DNA of 64,000 bases, taken from assembly GCF_016405855.1 (NCBI RefSeq), contig NZ_JAEFCA010000001.1:904107-968106 (forward strand), written 5' to 3'. The DNA is from Flavobacterium sp. IB48 (GTDB lineage Bacteria; Bacteroidota; Bacteroidia; Flavobacteriales; Flavobacteriaceae). Under the pieces are notes generated by a model, which saw only the letters and a program-made list of their open reading frames with translations, ran no database searches and was not told the DNA's origin. The position numbers were made by a program, and so were the translations under genes. Below are positions 19,226-27,860 of the stretch, one piece after another (the first letter of the stretch is position 1; each line of letters starts with the position of its first letter).

Positions 19226-19270
19226 GTTATACTGGTTTGTTTGTATTTAATTTATTGGTAAGGAATTAAT

Positions 19271-21250
19271 TCAGTCTTTAAAATCAATCCACACTTTCAT
19301 TTTCCCAACTCCGCGATTTGACCAAGAATAATAGGGAATGGCTTCGAATTTTGAATTTTCGATCACATTTACACCTTGCAGTAAATTCGCTTCTTTTCTC
19401 ACTTTAAAAGTATCTGAAGAAGAAATATCTATTTTATCAAAGTTGTTTTTATTGTCGATTTCTTCAACAGCATAAACTAGCGGACCATATTCTAAAGACA
19501 CTTTGTTTTTGTTTGTTTCAACTTTAGAATTCGTTTCAACTTCTTGAACTTCCATCGGGAAATTAAGAGCGATTTTGTCTCCTTTTTTCCAATTTCTGGT
19601 CACATTGAAATAGCCATTTTCAGGCTGAATTGCCAATACTTCTCCATTTACAGTAATAGTTGGTTTTTGAGTAGAAGCTTTTTTATACGTATATAAATCT
19701 CCTGGTAAAACTTCATTTCTTGCCCAACCTGGAACTCTAAGTTTAATCGTGAATTTGCTTTCTTTTTTAGGATTAACTGAGATTCCAACTTTTCCATTCC
19801 AAGGATAAGAAGTCTGTTGCGAAATCTGTAAATCTGTTTTTCCTAATGTGAAAGAAGCATTGTTTGAAGCATATAAATTCACATACAAATCGTTTTTTGT
19901 TTTCGAATAAATCAATCCTGGAATTGATGGAATAAAACGAATTAAATTTGTCGGACAGCAAGAACAATCAAACCAACCTTGACGTGTACAAGAACCTCTG
20001 TTTGATTTATAAACACCATCTGCTTCTAAGGCATTTGGATAGAAAAATTGTTTTCCGTCAAGCGAAATACCCGAAATTAATCCGTTGTACATGGTTCTTT
20101 CGATGACATCAAAATACTCTGATTTTCCGTATAAATTATGTAATCTGTGATTCCAATACACATCACCAATTGCTGCACAAGTTTCATTGTAAGCCGTTAG
20201 ATTTGGCAATTCGTAATTAGCTCCAAAAGCTTCTCCATCATGTCTCGATCCGATTCCGCCTGTGATGTACATTTTTTTGTTCACCATATTATTCCATATC
20301 GTATTTACAGCATTTTCATAGGCTTTATCCTTAGTCAGTGCCACAATATCGGTCATTCCTGCATACATATAAACGGCACGAACGGCATGTCCTACGGCTT
20401 CTTTTTGTTCTATAACCGGCATGTGATCCTGAGCATATTCTCCGTATAATTTATGATTATTAGGATTTCCGCGATTGTCCAAATAGTATTTTGCCAATTT
20501 CAGATAATCTTCTTTTCCTGTAATTTGATATAATTTCAATAACCCAGTTTCTACAATCTGATGTCCTGGAACTCCTTTTACCTGTCCTGGATTATCGCCA
20601 AAAGTTCTTACCAACATATCGGCAGCTTTTATGGCAATGTCTAGGAAATTGGTTTTTCCTGTTGCTTCGTAATGCACGATAGCAGCTTCAATTAAATGTC
20701 CAGGATTATACAATTCGTGGCTAATCTGTAAAGATTCCCAACGTTTTCCTTCAATTACAGGAACCCAAGGTGCTGGCGGTTTTGCAGGATTTATAGTTCT
20801 CCAAGTTGTAATATATCCATCTGGCTCTTGACCAATTTTTACAATGGCAATCATAGAATCCAAAACTCTTTCCAATTTCGGATTTGGTGCGCTAATTAAA
20901 GTATTCGACGCTCCTTCAATAATTTTGTAAACATCGGTATCATCAAAAGGCATATCTCCTCTTGTTGTTCCTGTCTTTTGTTTTCCGGCAATTAAAAAGT
21001 TTTCAAAACGACCTTCTTCGTCACATTTTTTAATAGCGTATTCTATCGTTACTTCCTGTACTCTTTTAATAATTGGAAGCCAGAAAGAATCTGTCAGTTT
21101 TACATTTTGAATGTTAACTGGTTCGATTTCGTAACCTGCTTTTAAGGCCGATGTTTTATTCTGCACCACATTGTTTTTGGTCTCTTTACAGGAAACCAAA
21201 ACTAGTAGTGACATGAAAATCGTTAAAATTGGTAAGTTGTATTTCATCAT
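19271..21250 (-). CDS. GH127 beta-L-arabinofuranosidase
   Basis: 659 aa, the DUF1680/GH127 family. Lipoprotein signal with LVLVSC (Cys21). The zinc and thiolate site of this family is intact: E356 and C358 in YNETCAAIGD, and the C431-C432 pair in DCSCCPTNL, the second Cys being the nucleophile in characterised GH127 enzymes. A C-terminal beta domain follows (about 460-659). The presence of a beta-L-arabinofuranosidase beside alpha-arabinanases suggests that the locus also handles hydroxyproline-linked or otherwise beta-linked arabinose of plant glycoproteins. The gene lies 12 nt downstream of the next GH43 gene. Confidence 0.92.
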   Translation of the reverse strand: MMKYNLPILTIFMSLLVLVSCKETKNNVVQNKTSALKAGYEIEPVNIQNVKLTDSFWLPIIKRVQEVTIEYAIKKCDEEGRFENFLIAGKQKTGTTRGDMPFDDTDVYKIIEGASNTLISAPNPKLERVLDSMIAIVKIGQEPDGYITTWRTINPAKPPAPWVPVIEGKRWESLQISHELYNPGHLIEAAIVHYEATGKTNFLDIAIKAADMLVRTFGDNPGQVKGVPGHQIVETGLLKLYQITGKEDYLKLAKYYLDNRGNPNNHKLYGEYAQDHMPVIEQKEAVGHAVRAVYMYAGMTDIVALTKDKAYENAVNTIWNNMVNKKMYITGGIGSRHDGEAFGANYELPNLTAYNETCAAIGDVYWNHRLHNLYGKSEYFDVIERTMYNGLISGISLDGKQFFYPNALEADGVYKSNRGSCTRQGWFDCSCCPTNLIRFIPSIPGLIYSKTKNDLYVNLYASNNASFTLGKTDLQISQQTSYPWNGKVGISVNPKKESKFTIKLRVPGWARNEVLPGDLYTYKKASTQKPTITVNGEVLAIQPENGYFNVTRNWKKGDKIALNFPMEVQEVETNSKVETNKNKVSLEYGPLVYAVEEIDNKNNFDKIDISSSDTFKVRKEANLLQGVNVIENSKFEAIPYYSWSNRGVGKMKVWIDFKD

Positions 21251-21262
21251 TACTTTTGTATT

Positions 21263-22243
21263 CTATTTTAAAACAGGCCATAAATCGGCGTCCCATTGCA
21301 TTTCTCGAATTACTAATCTTGGCGTTCCTTTGGTTTTCTTTTCATAAGCATGGTAAAACATATAATCTTTTCCGTCAAAAGTATAAGCGCTGTTATGTCC
21401 TACTCCAAAATAGTTTTCGTCGCCTTGAACTACTAAACTTCCTCCGCCTTGATTGAGTTGTTTTCCTTCTTTATCCAAATAAGGTCCCGTTACATTTTTA
21501 GATCTTCCAACAACGACTTTATAAGTGCTTTTTTCTCCGCGACAGCATAAATCCCAAGAAAGAAATTGATAATAATAACCGTTTTTCTTAAAGATAAAAG
21601 GAGCTTCTAGCGCGCCATCTCCTGGGTCTGAATCTGCTAATTCGAAAGTTCTTTTGCGTTTTGCAATTGTATGCCATTCTTGAGGCTGAGCAATTGATTT
21701 TAAATCGGGATTTAATTTTACCAATTTCAATCCTTCCCAAAAAGAACCAAATGAAAGCCAAGGCGTATTGTTTTCATCAAAAACCAAATTGGGATCAATG
21801 GCATTCCACATATCTCTGTTTGGCTGTGATTGAATTACAATTCCCTGATCGACCCATTTGTAGTTTTTATCTTTTGGATCTAAAGTCGTATTAGTGGCAA
21901 CACCAATTGCTGATGTATTTTTAGCAAAAGCAGAAACAGAATAATACAAATAATAGGTGTTGTTGTGAAATGAAATATCCGGCGCCCAAATATGATTTTT
22001 AAAATCAGCCGCAACGCCATCTGCCCAAATTGGTTTTTCGGCAAAAACCTGTGGTTCTTTATTCCATTTTTTCAAATCTTTTGAACTGAAAACACTGATT
22101 CCGTTTCCTGTACAGTACAAATAATAAGTGCCTTTTTGCTTGATAACAACAGGATCATGCACGACAATTTCCTGCGCCATAACCACAGAAAATGTGAACA
22201 TTAGAAAAGCCGAAATTGTATATTTTATGTTTTTGTAAACCAT
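21263..22243 (-). CDS. GH43 arabinan endo-1,5-alpha-L-arabinosidase
   Basis: 326 aa with a type I signal peptide (ISAFLMFTFSVVMAQ). Single-domain GH43 with catalytic D30 (VVHDPVVIKQKG), D150 (WNAIDPNLVF) and E213 (ALEAPFIFKK). The motif LSWDLCCRGEKSTYKVVVGRS and GVGHNSAYTFDGKDYMFYHAY are typical of endo-arabinanases that cut the alpha-1,5 backbone. It resembles the enzymes at 23458 and 26685, giving three probable backbone-cutting GH43 proteins in the run. No lipobox, so it is probably periplasmic or released. Confidence 0.88.
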   Translation of the reverse strand: MVYKNIKYTISAFLMFTFSVVMAQEIVVHDPVVIKQKGTYYLYCTGNGISVFSSKDLKKWNKEPQVFAEKPIWADGVAADFKNHIWAPDISFHNNTYYLYYSVSAFAKNTSAIGVATNTTLDPKDKNYKWVDQGIVIQSQPNRDMWNAIDPNLVFDENNTPWLSFGSFWEGLKLVKLNPDLKSIAQPQEWHTIAKRKRTFELADSDPGDGALEAPFIFKKNGYYYQFLSWDLCCRGEKSTYKVVVGRSKNVTGPYLDKEGKQLNQGGGSLVVQGDENYFGVGHNSAYTFDGKDYMFYHAYEKKTKGTPRLVIREMQWDADLWPVLK

Positions 22244-22290
22244 ATAAGTTATATAAGAAATTTAAGTTTTTGGTTAACTGAAAACTGCGA

Positions 22291-22318
22291 CTGTCTTCGA
22301 CTTCGCTCAGACTGACAA
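22291..22318. repeat. Half copy of the GAGCGAAGTCGAAG repeat
   Basis: GTCTTCGACTTCGCTCAG followed by ACTGACAA: one arm of the REP-like element, just past the stop codon of the GH43 gene at 22320. Confidence 0.6.
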
Positions 22319-22319
22319 C

Positions 22320-23264
22320 CTATTGAATTCCTTCAGATGTCATTACGACGCGTTTCATCGTTCCATCTTTATTATAAAATAATTTATCGACACAAACCGA
22401 TCTTCTAAAACTTCCTCCATTTGGTTTTGATGCTCCGTTGTGATAAATGAAATACGATTGTCCTTTAAAATCAATAATTGATTGATGATTCGTATTACTG
22501 TTTCCCGCTAATTCATTCAAAATCCCTTTAAATTCCCAAGGCCCTGTAATTGATTTGCTCATGGCGTAGGCAATTTTCTCTGGAAACTCATAAGCGTATG
22601 ACAAGTAATACCAATCTTTGTGTTTATGAATCCACGGTGCTTCGGTAAAATTTGGCAGTTTTATGTGATGAATTTCGCCTTCTATTTCCGTCATGTTTTC
22701 TTTTAATTTAGCATAATGACAGGCGGTATTTCCCCAAAATAAATAGGCTTGTCCATCTGTATCGATAAAAACTGTCGGATCGATATCGTCCCAGCTTATA
22801 TCGCTAAATTTGGTCATATCGTTGGTAATTAATGCTTTTCCTAATGCATCTTTAAAAGGTCCAAGCGGATTATCTGCCACAGCAACTCCAATTGATTTCC
22901 CTGGAACAGTACCATGTTCAACTGTTACATACCAATAAAATTTTCCGTTTCTTTCTATTACCTGAGAAGCCCATGCGTCACTTTTCGCCCATTTAAAATC
23001 TGTTACTTTCAATGGAACCGGATGCGATTCCCATTTTTTCATATCAGAAGAAGAATACACCAGCCATTCATTCATTTTATAAAAATTAAAATCGTTTGGT
23101 GCTTCATCATGGCCTGCATACAAATACACTTTGTCTTTGTAAACCAATGCTGCAGGATCTCCAGTATATTTATCTGTAATAATAGGATTGTTGAATTTTA
23201 CCGATTGTGCAGTTCCTGCAATCGATAAAAACAAAATGGACAGGCTTGTAAATAGGTTTTTCAT
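22320..23264 (-). CDS. GH43 glycosidase (alpha-L-arabinofuranosidase/beta-xylosidase type)
   Basis: 314 aa, signal peptide SILFLSIAGTAQ. Single GH43 propeller: D36 (YTGDPAALVYKD), D162 (WDDIDPTVFIDTDGQAYLFWG) and E208 (NFTEAPWIHKHKDWYYLSY) are the catalytic trio. The 'YAGHDEAP' and 'NHQSIIDFKGQSYFIYHNG' strands are characteristic of the exo-acting arabinofuranosidase/xylosidase group rather than endo-arabinanases. Within this locus an exo-activity that trims arabinose from oligosaccharides or side chains is the likely role; a xylosidase side-activity cannot be excluded. Confidence 0.87.
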   Translation of the reverse strand: MKNLFTSLSILFLSIAGTAQSVKFNNPIITDKYTGDPAALVYKDKVYLYAGHDEAPNDFNFYKMNEWLVYSSSDMKKWESHPVPLKVTDFKWAKSDAWASQVIERNGKFYWYVTVEHGTVPGKSIGVAVADNPLGPFKDALGKALITNDMTKFSDISWDDIDPTVFIDTDGQAYLFWGNTACHYAKLKENMTEIEGEIHHIKLPNFTEAPWIHKHKDWYYLSYAYEFPEKIAYAMSKSITGPWEFKGILNELAGNSNTNHQSIIDFKGQSYFIYHNGASKPNGGSFRRSVCVDKLFYNKDGTMKRVVMTSEGIQ

Positions 23265-23280
23265 TGTTACTTTATTTTTT

Positions 23281-23456
23281 TGCCACAGATTTCACAGATT
23301 AAATGGATTTATTTTTAAAATCTAAGTCTGTTTTTTTGCCACGAATTGCACCAATTTTCACGAATTAAGATTTGTGGAAATTCTTGAAATTTGTGACTAT
23401 TTTACTTTACACAGATTTTTTTTAATCTTTTTAATCTGCGAAATCTGTGGCTCTAT
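23281..23456. repeat. Nested intergenic palindromes
   Basis: The gap between two GH43 genes is filled with outer arms GCCACAGATT/AATCTGTGGC-like and an inner CACGAATT element. Positions 23345-23367 match, with one mismatch, the 23-nt unit found at 62015 and 63808. Confidence 0.65.
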
Positions 23457-23457
23457 T

Positions 23458-25080
23458 TTAATTTATTTTTTTACCCCAAACGGATATTCCTGCACTATTG
23501 ATTCCGGTATAGGTTAAAGTCACTTTTCTGGTTGCCGATTCCCAATCCCAAGCGTCAACTACATTGCATTTCACTCCGTTTATGGTTGCTATTTTTTTTG
23601 CGGGATCATAAGACCAAGTTCCCGTTATATCTCCGCTTACTTTTTTATCGGCAGTTAAAAAAATCGTGACTGCTTTCTGCATGGTTTTGTATTGGTAATT
23701 TAGCGTAATCTGTTCCCAAGTTCCAACTAGATTTCCTTCTGCAAAAGTGGTTGTTGGCACTCCTGCGTAACGTTCTGGTTCTATTACAGGCCAGCCATCT
23801 TCTGTCCATTGAATTCCGTGCACGTGTCCCATCATTACTGCATTTGAAACGGCAATTCCGGCAACTCCTTCTGGCAAACGTGCTTGTGAAGCATAAAACC
23901 ATTGTTTAGTGTCTGGGTTTTGAAAAACAGCGCAATGCGAAAATCCAACCCAGCCCGTATGATTTTTAAATTGATATGGATGTGTTATCAAAGGATAACA
24001 TTCTGCTCCGTTTGTTATACTCATTCCTGTATTGGTCACATAAGGCCCAAGAATATTTTTGGAACGTGCCACACGTGTATTATACGCAACCGATAATTCA
24101 TCATAAGCTAAGAACAAATAATAATACTGAGTCTCTGGATTATAGATAATTTCTGGCCCTTCGAGCGCCTGCCAACGGTTTGTATTTACATTTCCGCGAC
24201 CTGCAATTCGAACTCCGTAATCGTCGATTGTTTTTAATTTATCTGGTTTTCCTGTTGTCGGATTTAATTTTAGAGCTGCAATTCCAGAATGCCATGAACC
24301 GTAAATTAGATATTGTTCGCCTTCGGGAGTTTCAATAAAACTCGGATCAATGGCATTGAATTTAAAATAAGCATCCCAATCGTTTCCTCCGTTTCTAACA
24401 TAACTTTTTACACCGTCAGGTTCTGAGCAGACTACCATTCCTTTGTCAACCCAATTATTAGAAGCTAAATCTGTTGTTTCAGCCAAACCGATAAAAGCAC
24501 GTTCTGTCCAAGAAGTATTGGTATCTGTTCCCGTAATTGGATTTGTTACTACAATGCTATAATACATTCTGAAAACGTTCCCAACTTTTCGAACACAAGG
24601 CGCCCAAAATCCGTAATTTGGATTTTCTATAGGAGGAAGAGCCGGACTCATTCTCGCTCTTTTGTTATTTAAAGAATCTTTTACCCAAGCTGGAGCCTGA
24701 AGCATTGAAGGCCCCATAAATTCCCAGCTGATTAAATCTTTGGATCTTCTGTAGAAAAAATGCCCTTTACCATCATGCGCATTTCCGTAAGAAGCATCTG
24801 TTTGATACATATAATAATATTCTCCAGATTTCTCCACTGATGGATCGTGTACATTTGCCAGATTCCATTGTGATCTACTTGCCCAACTTGCAAATGCAGT
24901 ATAATTGTCAGCATAAGTTGGTCCGTTAAACGTTGGTGTGACCACAGGAGGCGTCACCACAGGATCTGGATCTGGTGTTTTTACCGCTGGATCGTCTTTG
25001 GAACAACTTGTAATTAAAATCGTTGCAACAAAAAATCCGACGAACGAAATGGTTTTTAAAATGAAGTTTTCTTTTTTCAT
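23458..25080 (-). CDS. GH43 endo-arabinanase lipoprotein with C-terminal beta domain
   Basis: 540 aa. Lipoprotein signal (ILITSC, Cys26) followed by a Pro/Val/Thr-rich linker (DPDPVVTPPVVTPT). GH43 propeller with D79 (NVHDPSVEKSG), D245 (FNAIDPSFIE) and E307 (ALEGPEIIYNPE). The last 100 residues (about 440-540, starting GNLVGTWEQITLNY) form the extra beta domain attached to Abn2-like arabinanases. The long linker and lipidation suggest a surface enzyme that makes the first cuts in arabinan for SusC/SusD. It lies 11 nt downstream of the GH51 gene. Confidence 0.88.
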   Translation of the reverse strand: MKKENFILKTISFVGFFVATILITSCSKDDPAVKTPDPDPVVTPPVVTPTFNGPTYADNYTAFASWASRSQWNLANVHDPSVEKSGEYYYMYQTDASYGNAHDGKGHFFYRRSKDLISWEFMGPSMLQAPAWVKDSLNNKRARMSPALPPIENPNYGFWAPCVRKVGNVFRMYYSIVVTNPITGTDTNTSWTERAFIGLAETTDLASNNWVDKGMVVCSEPDGVKSYVRNGGNDWDAYFKFNAIDPSFIETPEGEQYLIYGSWHSGIAALKLNPTTGKPDKLKTIDDYGVRIAGRGNVNTNRWQALEGPEIIYNPETQYYYLFLAYDELSVAYNTRVARSKNILGPYVTNTGMSITNGAECYPLITHPYQFKNHTGWVGFSHCAVFQNPDTKQWFYASQARLPEGVAGIAVSNAVMMGHVHGIQWTEDGWPVIEPERYAGVPTTTFAEGNLVGTWEQITLNYQYKTMQKAVTIFLTADKKVSGDITGTWSYDPAKKIATINGVKCNVVDAWDWESATRKVTLTYTGINSAGISVWGKKIN

Positions 25081-25091
25081 TTGCCTCTATT

Positions 25092-26630
25092 TTATTTTCC
25101 TTCTAAAACAACTACTGAGAAAGGAGGAATAGTGATTTCAAGTTTTCCTTTTTTGTTTTCGAAACCTTTAAAAGCTGTTGGGACAATTTTATTTGGATTT
25201 TCGAATGAATTGTAATCTTGTAATTTAGCCGATGTTATAACCGTTCCTGTAAAGTTTTTCACACCTAAATCTTTTACATCAATTTCGATTTTGTTTTTGT
25301 TTTTTGCGTCTACGTTAACTAATGAAATGTGAACCGCTCCGCTTTTATCTTTTGATGCTGATGCTGAAACTGCTGGAAGTTTTTCTCCATTAAAAGTGTA
25401 TGATGGCGATTCGAAACTTACTGGTAATAATTTTGCATCTTGGTGCACGCTGTACATTTTCATTACATGGTATGTTGGCGTTACAATCATTTTAGCTTTA
25501 TCAGTAAGAATTACGGCTTGTAAAACGTTAACACATTGTGCTAAATTTGCCATACGAACACGGTCTGAATGGTTGTTGAAAATATTAAGAGTTGCTCCAG
25601 CTAAAACTGCATCACGCATTGTATTTTGCTGATATAAAAACCCTGGATTTGTTCCTTTTTCAACTTCATACCAGCCTCCCCATTCGTCAACAATCATGGC
25701 TACTTTTTTCTCAGGGTCGTATTTGTCCATAATAGCAGAATGTTTCGTAACCAATTCTTCCATTTTTAGAGCAGACTGCATCGTTTTGAAATAGCCTTCT
25801 TCAGTAAAATTTCTGTCATCTCCTTTTTTACCCCAATCAATTACAGCATAATGGTGAACTCCAACTCCGCCTAACATATTTAGCGGAATGCCTTTCATTA
25901 AAACTTCTGTCCAATTGTAATCTGCACTGTTTGATCCTGAAGCAATTCTTGTAATTCCTCCCGTATTTTCCCAGTCCGACATGAAAGTCGCATATTTTCT
26001 GTATTCTCCTGCATAGTATTCTGCAGTCATATTTCCTCCACATCCCCAAGCTTCATTTCCAATTCCCCAGTATTTTACTTTCCAAGGTTCTTTTCTTCCA
26101 TTTTTAGCACGTAAATCACTCATTGGACTTTTACCGCTGAAGTTTGTGTACTGAACCCAATCTGCCAATTCTTGAACAGTTCCGCTTCCTACGTTTCCAG
26201 ATAAATACGGTTCTGCTCCTAAAAGTTCGCACATATTCAAGAAATCGTGTGTTCCGAAACTATTATCTTCGGTTACTCCGCCCCACCATTTGTTTACAAT
26301 AGTTGGTCTTTGCTCTTGTGGTCCAATTCCGTCTTTCCAATGGTATGTATCTGCAAAACATCCTCCCGGCCATCTTAAGTTTGGAATTTTTAAATCTTTT
26401 AAAGCCTTAATAATATCATTTCTTACTCCATTTGTATTTGGAATTTTTGAAGTGTCTCCCACAAAAAATCCTCCGTAAATACAACGGCCTAAATGTTCTG
26501 CAAAATGACCGTAGATATTTTTGTCAATTGTAGGTGCATCAGCAGAATTTTTAATAGTAATTGTCGTCTGCGCGAAATTCAGCTGACTACAAAACGAAAT
26601 AAGAAATGAGATTAAAAGTGCTTTTTTCAT
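25092..26630 (-). CDS. GH51 alpha-N-arabinofuranosidase
   Basis: 512 aa, signal peptide MKKALLISFLISFCSQLNFA. A GH51 (beta/alpha)8 domain with acid/base E193 in GIGNEAWGCGG and nucleophile E316 in MIVDEWGGWYE, plus the family N-terminal IYGHFAEHLGRCIYGG and RWPGGCFADTYHWKDGIGP. A C-terminal beta domain covers about 400-512. It releases terminal alpha-L-arabinofuranose from arabinan and arabinoxylan fragments. GH51 enzymes are often cytoplasmic; the signal peptide here places it in the periplasm. Confidence 0.94.
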   Translation of the reverse strand: MKKALLISFLISFCSQLNFAQTTITIKNSADAPTIDKNIYGHFAEHLGRCIYGGFFVGDTSKIPNTNGVRNDIIKALKDLKIPNLRWPGGCFADTYHWKDGIGPQEQRPTIVNKWWGGVTEDNSFGTHDFLNMCELLGAEPYLSGNVGSGTVQELADWVQYTNFSGKSPMSDLRAKNGRKEPWKVKYWGIGNEAWGCGGNMTAEYYAGEYRKYATFMSDWENTGGITRIASGSNSADYNWTEVLMKGIPLNMLGGVGVHHYAVIDWGKKGDDRNFTEEGYFKTMQSALKMEELVTKHSAIMDKYDPEKKVAMIVDEWGGWYEVEKGTNPGFLYQQNTMRDAVLAGATLNIFNNHSDRVRMANLAQCVNVLQAVILTDKAKMIVTPTYHVMKMYSVHQDAKLLPVSFESPSYTFNGEKLPAVSASASKDKSGAVHISLVNVDAKNKNKIEIDVKDLGVKNFTGTVITSAKLQDYNSFENPNKIVPTAFKGFENKKGKLEITIPPFSVVVLEGK

Positions 26631-26645
26631 AATGGTTTTTATTGT

Positions 26646-26671
26646 AGAGGAAAGCCCGAAGACTTTCCTCT
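26646..26671 (-). other. Intercistronic hairpin between GH43 and GH51 genes
   Basis: Perfect 9-bp stem AGAGGAAAG/CTTTCCTCT (26646-26654 with 26663-26671) with an 8-nt loop and no strong U-tract. It lies in the 54-nt gap and could stabilise a processed mRNA end. Confidence 0.55.
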
Positions 26672-26684
26672 GAATTTTAGTTTT

Positions 26685-27692
26685 TTAATAAGAAAGTGTT
26701 GGCCATCCAGATGACCAAGTAAAATATACGATTTCGAGTTTTGGGTTTCCGCTGTCAGCTCCGTCATAATAATGAACAGATCCCTTCTGCGTTCCTGTAA
26801 TTCTAGACAAATGTCCAGGACCAATATAATTTCCTTGCGTAGCTAAAACGGTTGTACCTCCGCCATTGGTTAATGCCACTCCGTTTTTATCAACGAAAGG
26901 TCCAAACGGACTTGTAGAACGTCCTACTACAATATAATAAGTACTGTTTACACCATTACAGCAAGTGCCTCGGTTTACAAACATATAATAATAGCTTCCT
27001 TCTTTAATTAAACAAGGAGCTTCCCAAGATGCGCTGTTTCCTCCAGCGACAATCGTTCTGCTTCCAGTTGTTTTTCCTGTTGAAGGATTAATTTGGATAA
27101 CTCCAATGCCTGCATGCCACGAACCGTAAGCCATATAGACATTGCTTCCATCAACCAAAATAGAAGGATCTATTGCATTCACGTCTGATGCTGATGACGA
27201 AGAAACGACTACGCCTCTATCTGTCCATGTTGTTCCTGCGCTCTGCGAAATAGCTGGCGTTGTAACCAATCCGATTGCTGATGTCGCCGAACCAAATGTT
27301 GAGCATGAATAATACATATTCCATCTGTTATTAAACCAAGCAACATCTGGTGCCCAGAACGTTTTAACGAATCCTGGAACATATCCTGTAATCCAACTTG
27401 GAGTTGATGAGAATACTGATGTTCCCCATGTCCAGCTGGTTAAATTTGTTGAATAAGTCATTGGAATATTATCTCCCGTAGTAAAAACATAATAATTAAC
27501 ACCGCTTTTTACAATCGTACTTGGATCGTGCGATGGCACATTTCCGCTGACTGTCTTTGCTGTTGAATTGGTAACCTGTGAATCCTGAGCATTTACAACT
27601 GCTGTTGTTCCTTCTTGTGTTGGGACAATCTCTTCATTTTGACAACTCCCAAATAATATCGCTAATAAAACCAAACTTGTAATTGTTTTCAT
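26685..27692 (-). CDS. GH43 arabinan endo-1,5-alpha-L-arabinosidase lipoprotein
   Basis: 335 aa. Lipoprotein signal with lipobox FGSC (Cys17), followed by NEEIVP; the acidic residues just after the Cys fit the surface-export signal of Bacteroidetes lipoproteins. GH43 catalytic residues D56 (SHDPSTIVKSG), D175 (NAIDPSILVDG) and E224 (SWEAPCLIKEG), with the endo-arabinanase strand NRGTCCNGVNSTYYIVVGRS. It is the first enzyme gene after susD, the usual place for the surface endo-enzyme of a polysaccharide utilisation locus. Confidence 0.9.
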   Translation of the reverse strand: MKTITSLVLLAILFGSCQNEEIVPTQEGTTAVVNAQDSQVTNSTAKTVSGNVPSHDPSTIVKSGVNYYVFTTGDNIPMTYSTNLTSWTWGTSVFSSTPSWITGYVPGFVKTFWAPDVAWFNNRWNMYYSCSTFGSATSAIGLVTTPAISQSAGTTWTDRGVVVSSSSASDVNAIDPSILVDGSNVYMAYGSWHAGIGVIQINPSTGKTTGSRTIVAGGNSASWEAPCLIKEGSYYYMFVNRGTCCNGVNSTYYIVVGRSTSPFGPFVDKNGVALTNGGGTTVLATQGNYIGPGHLSRITGTQKGSVHYYDGADSGNPKLEIVYFTWSSGWPTLSY

Positions 27693-27750
27693 TGTTCTAA
27701 TTTTAGTTACTGTTAAAAATTAATTTTCTTGTATTCCAAATTCTAAGGCA

Positions 27751-27789
27751 TAATATCATGTGAAGAATCCACACCTTCACATGATATTA
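27751..27789 (-). other. Perfect intercistronic hairpin downstream of susD
   Basis: Fifteen-base-pair perfect stem (27751-27765 with 27775-27789) around a 9-nt loop, in the 168-nt gap between susD and the first GH43 gene. There is no U-tract on either strand, so it is more likely an mRNA processing or stability element than a full terminator. Confidence 0.65.
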
Positions 27790-27860
27790 GGTATTTAACT
27801 AACTCAAAATATTTTTAGTCTCAGTTTTCAGTTAGAGTATACAGAACCGAGACTGTAAAC

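Noticed and set aside
22914..23228. 104-aa plus-strand frame
   Set aside because: Lies entirely opposite a GH43 gene and has antisense-like composition.
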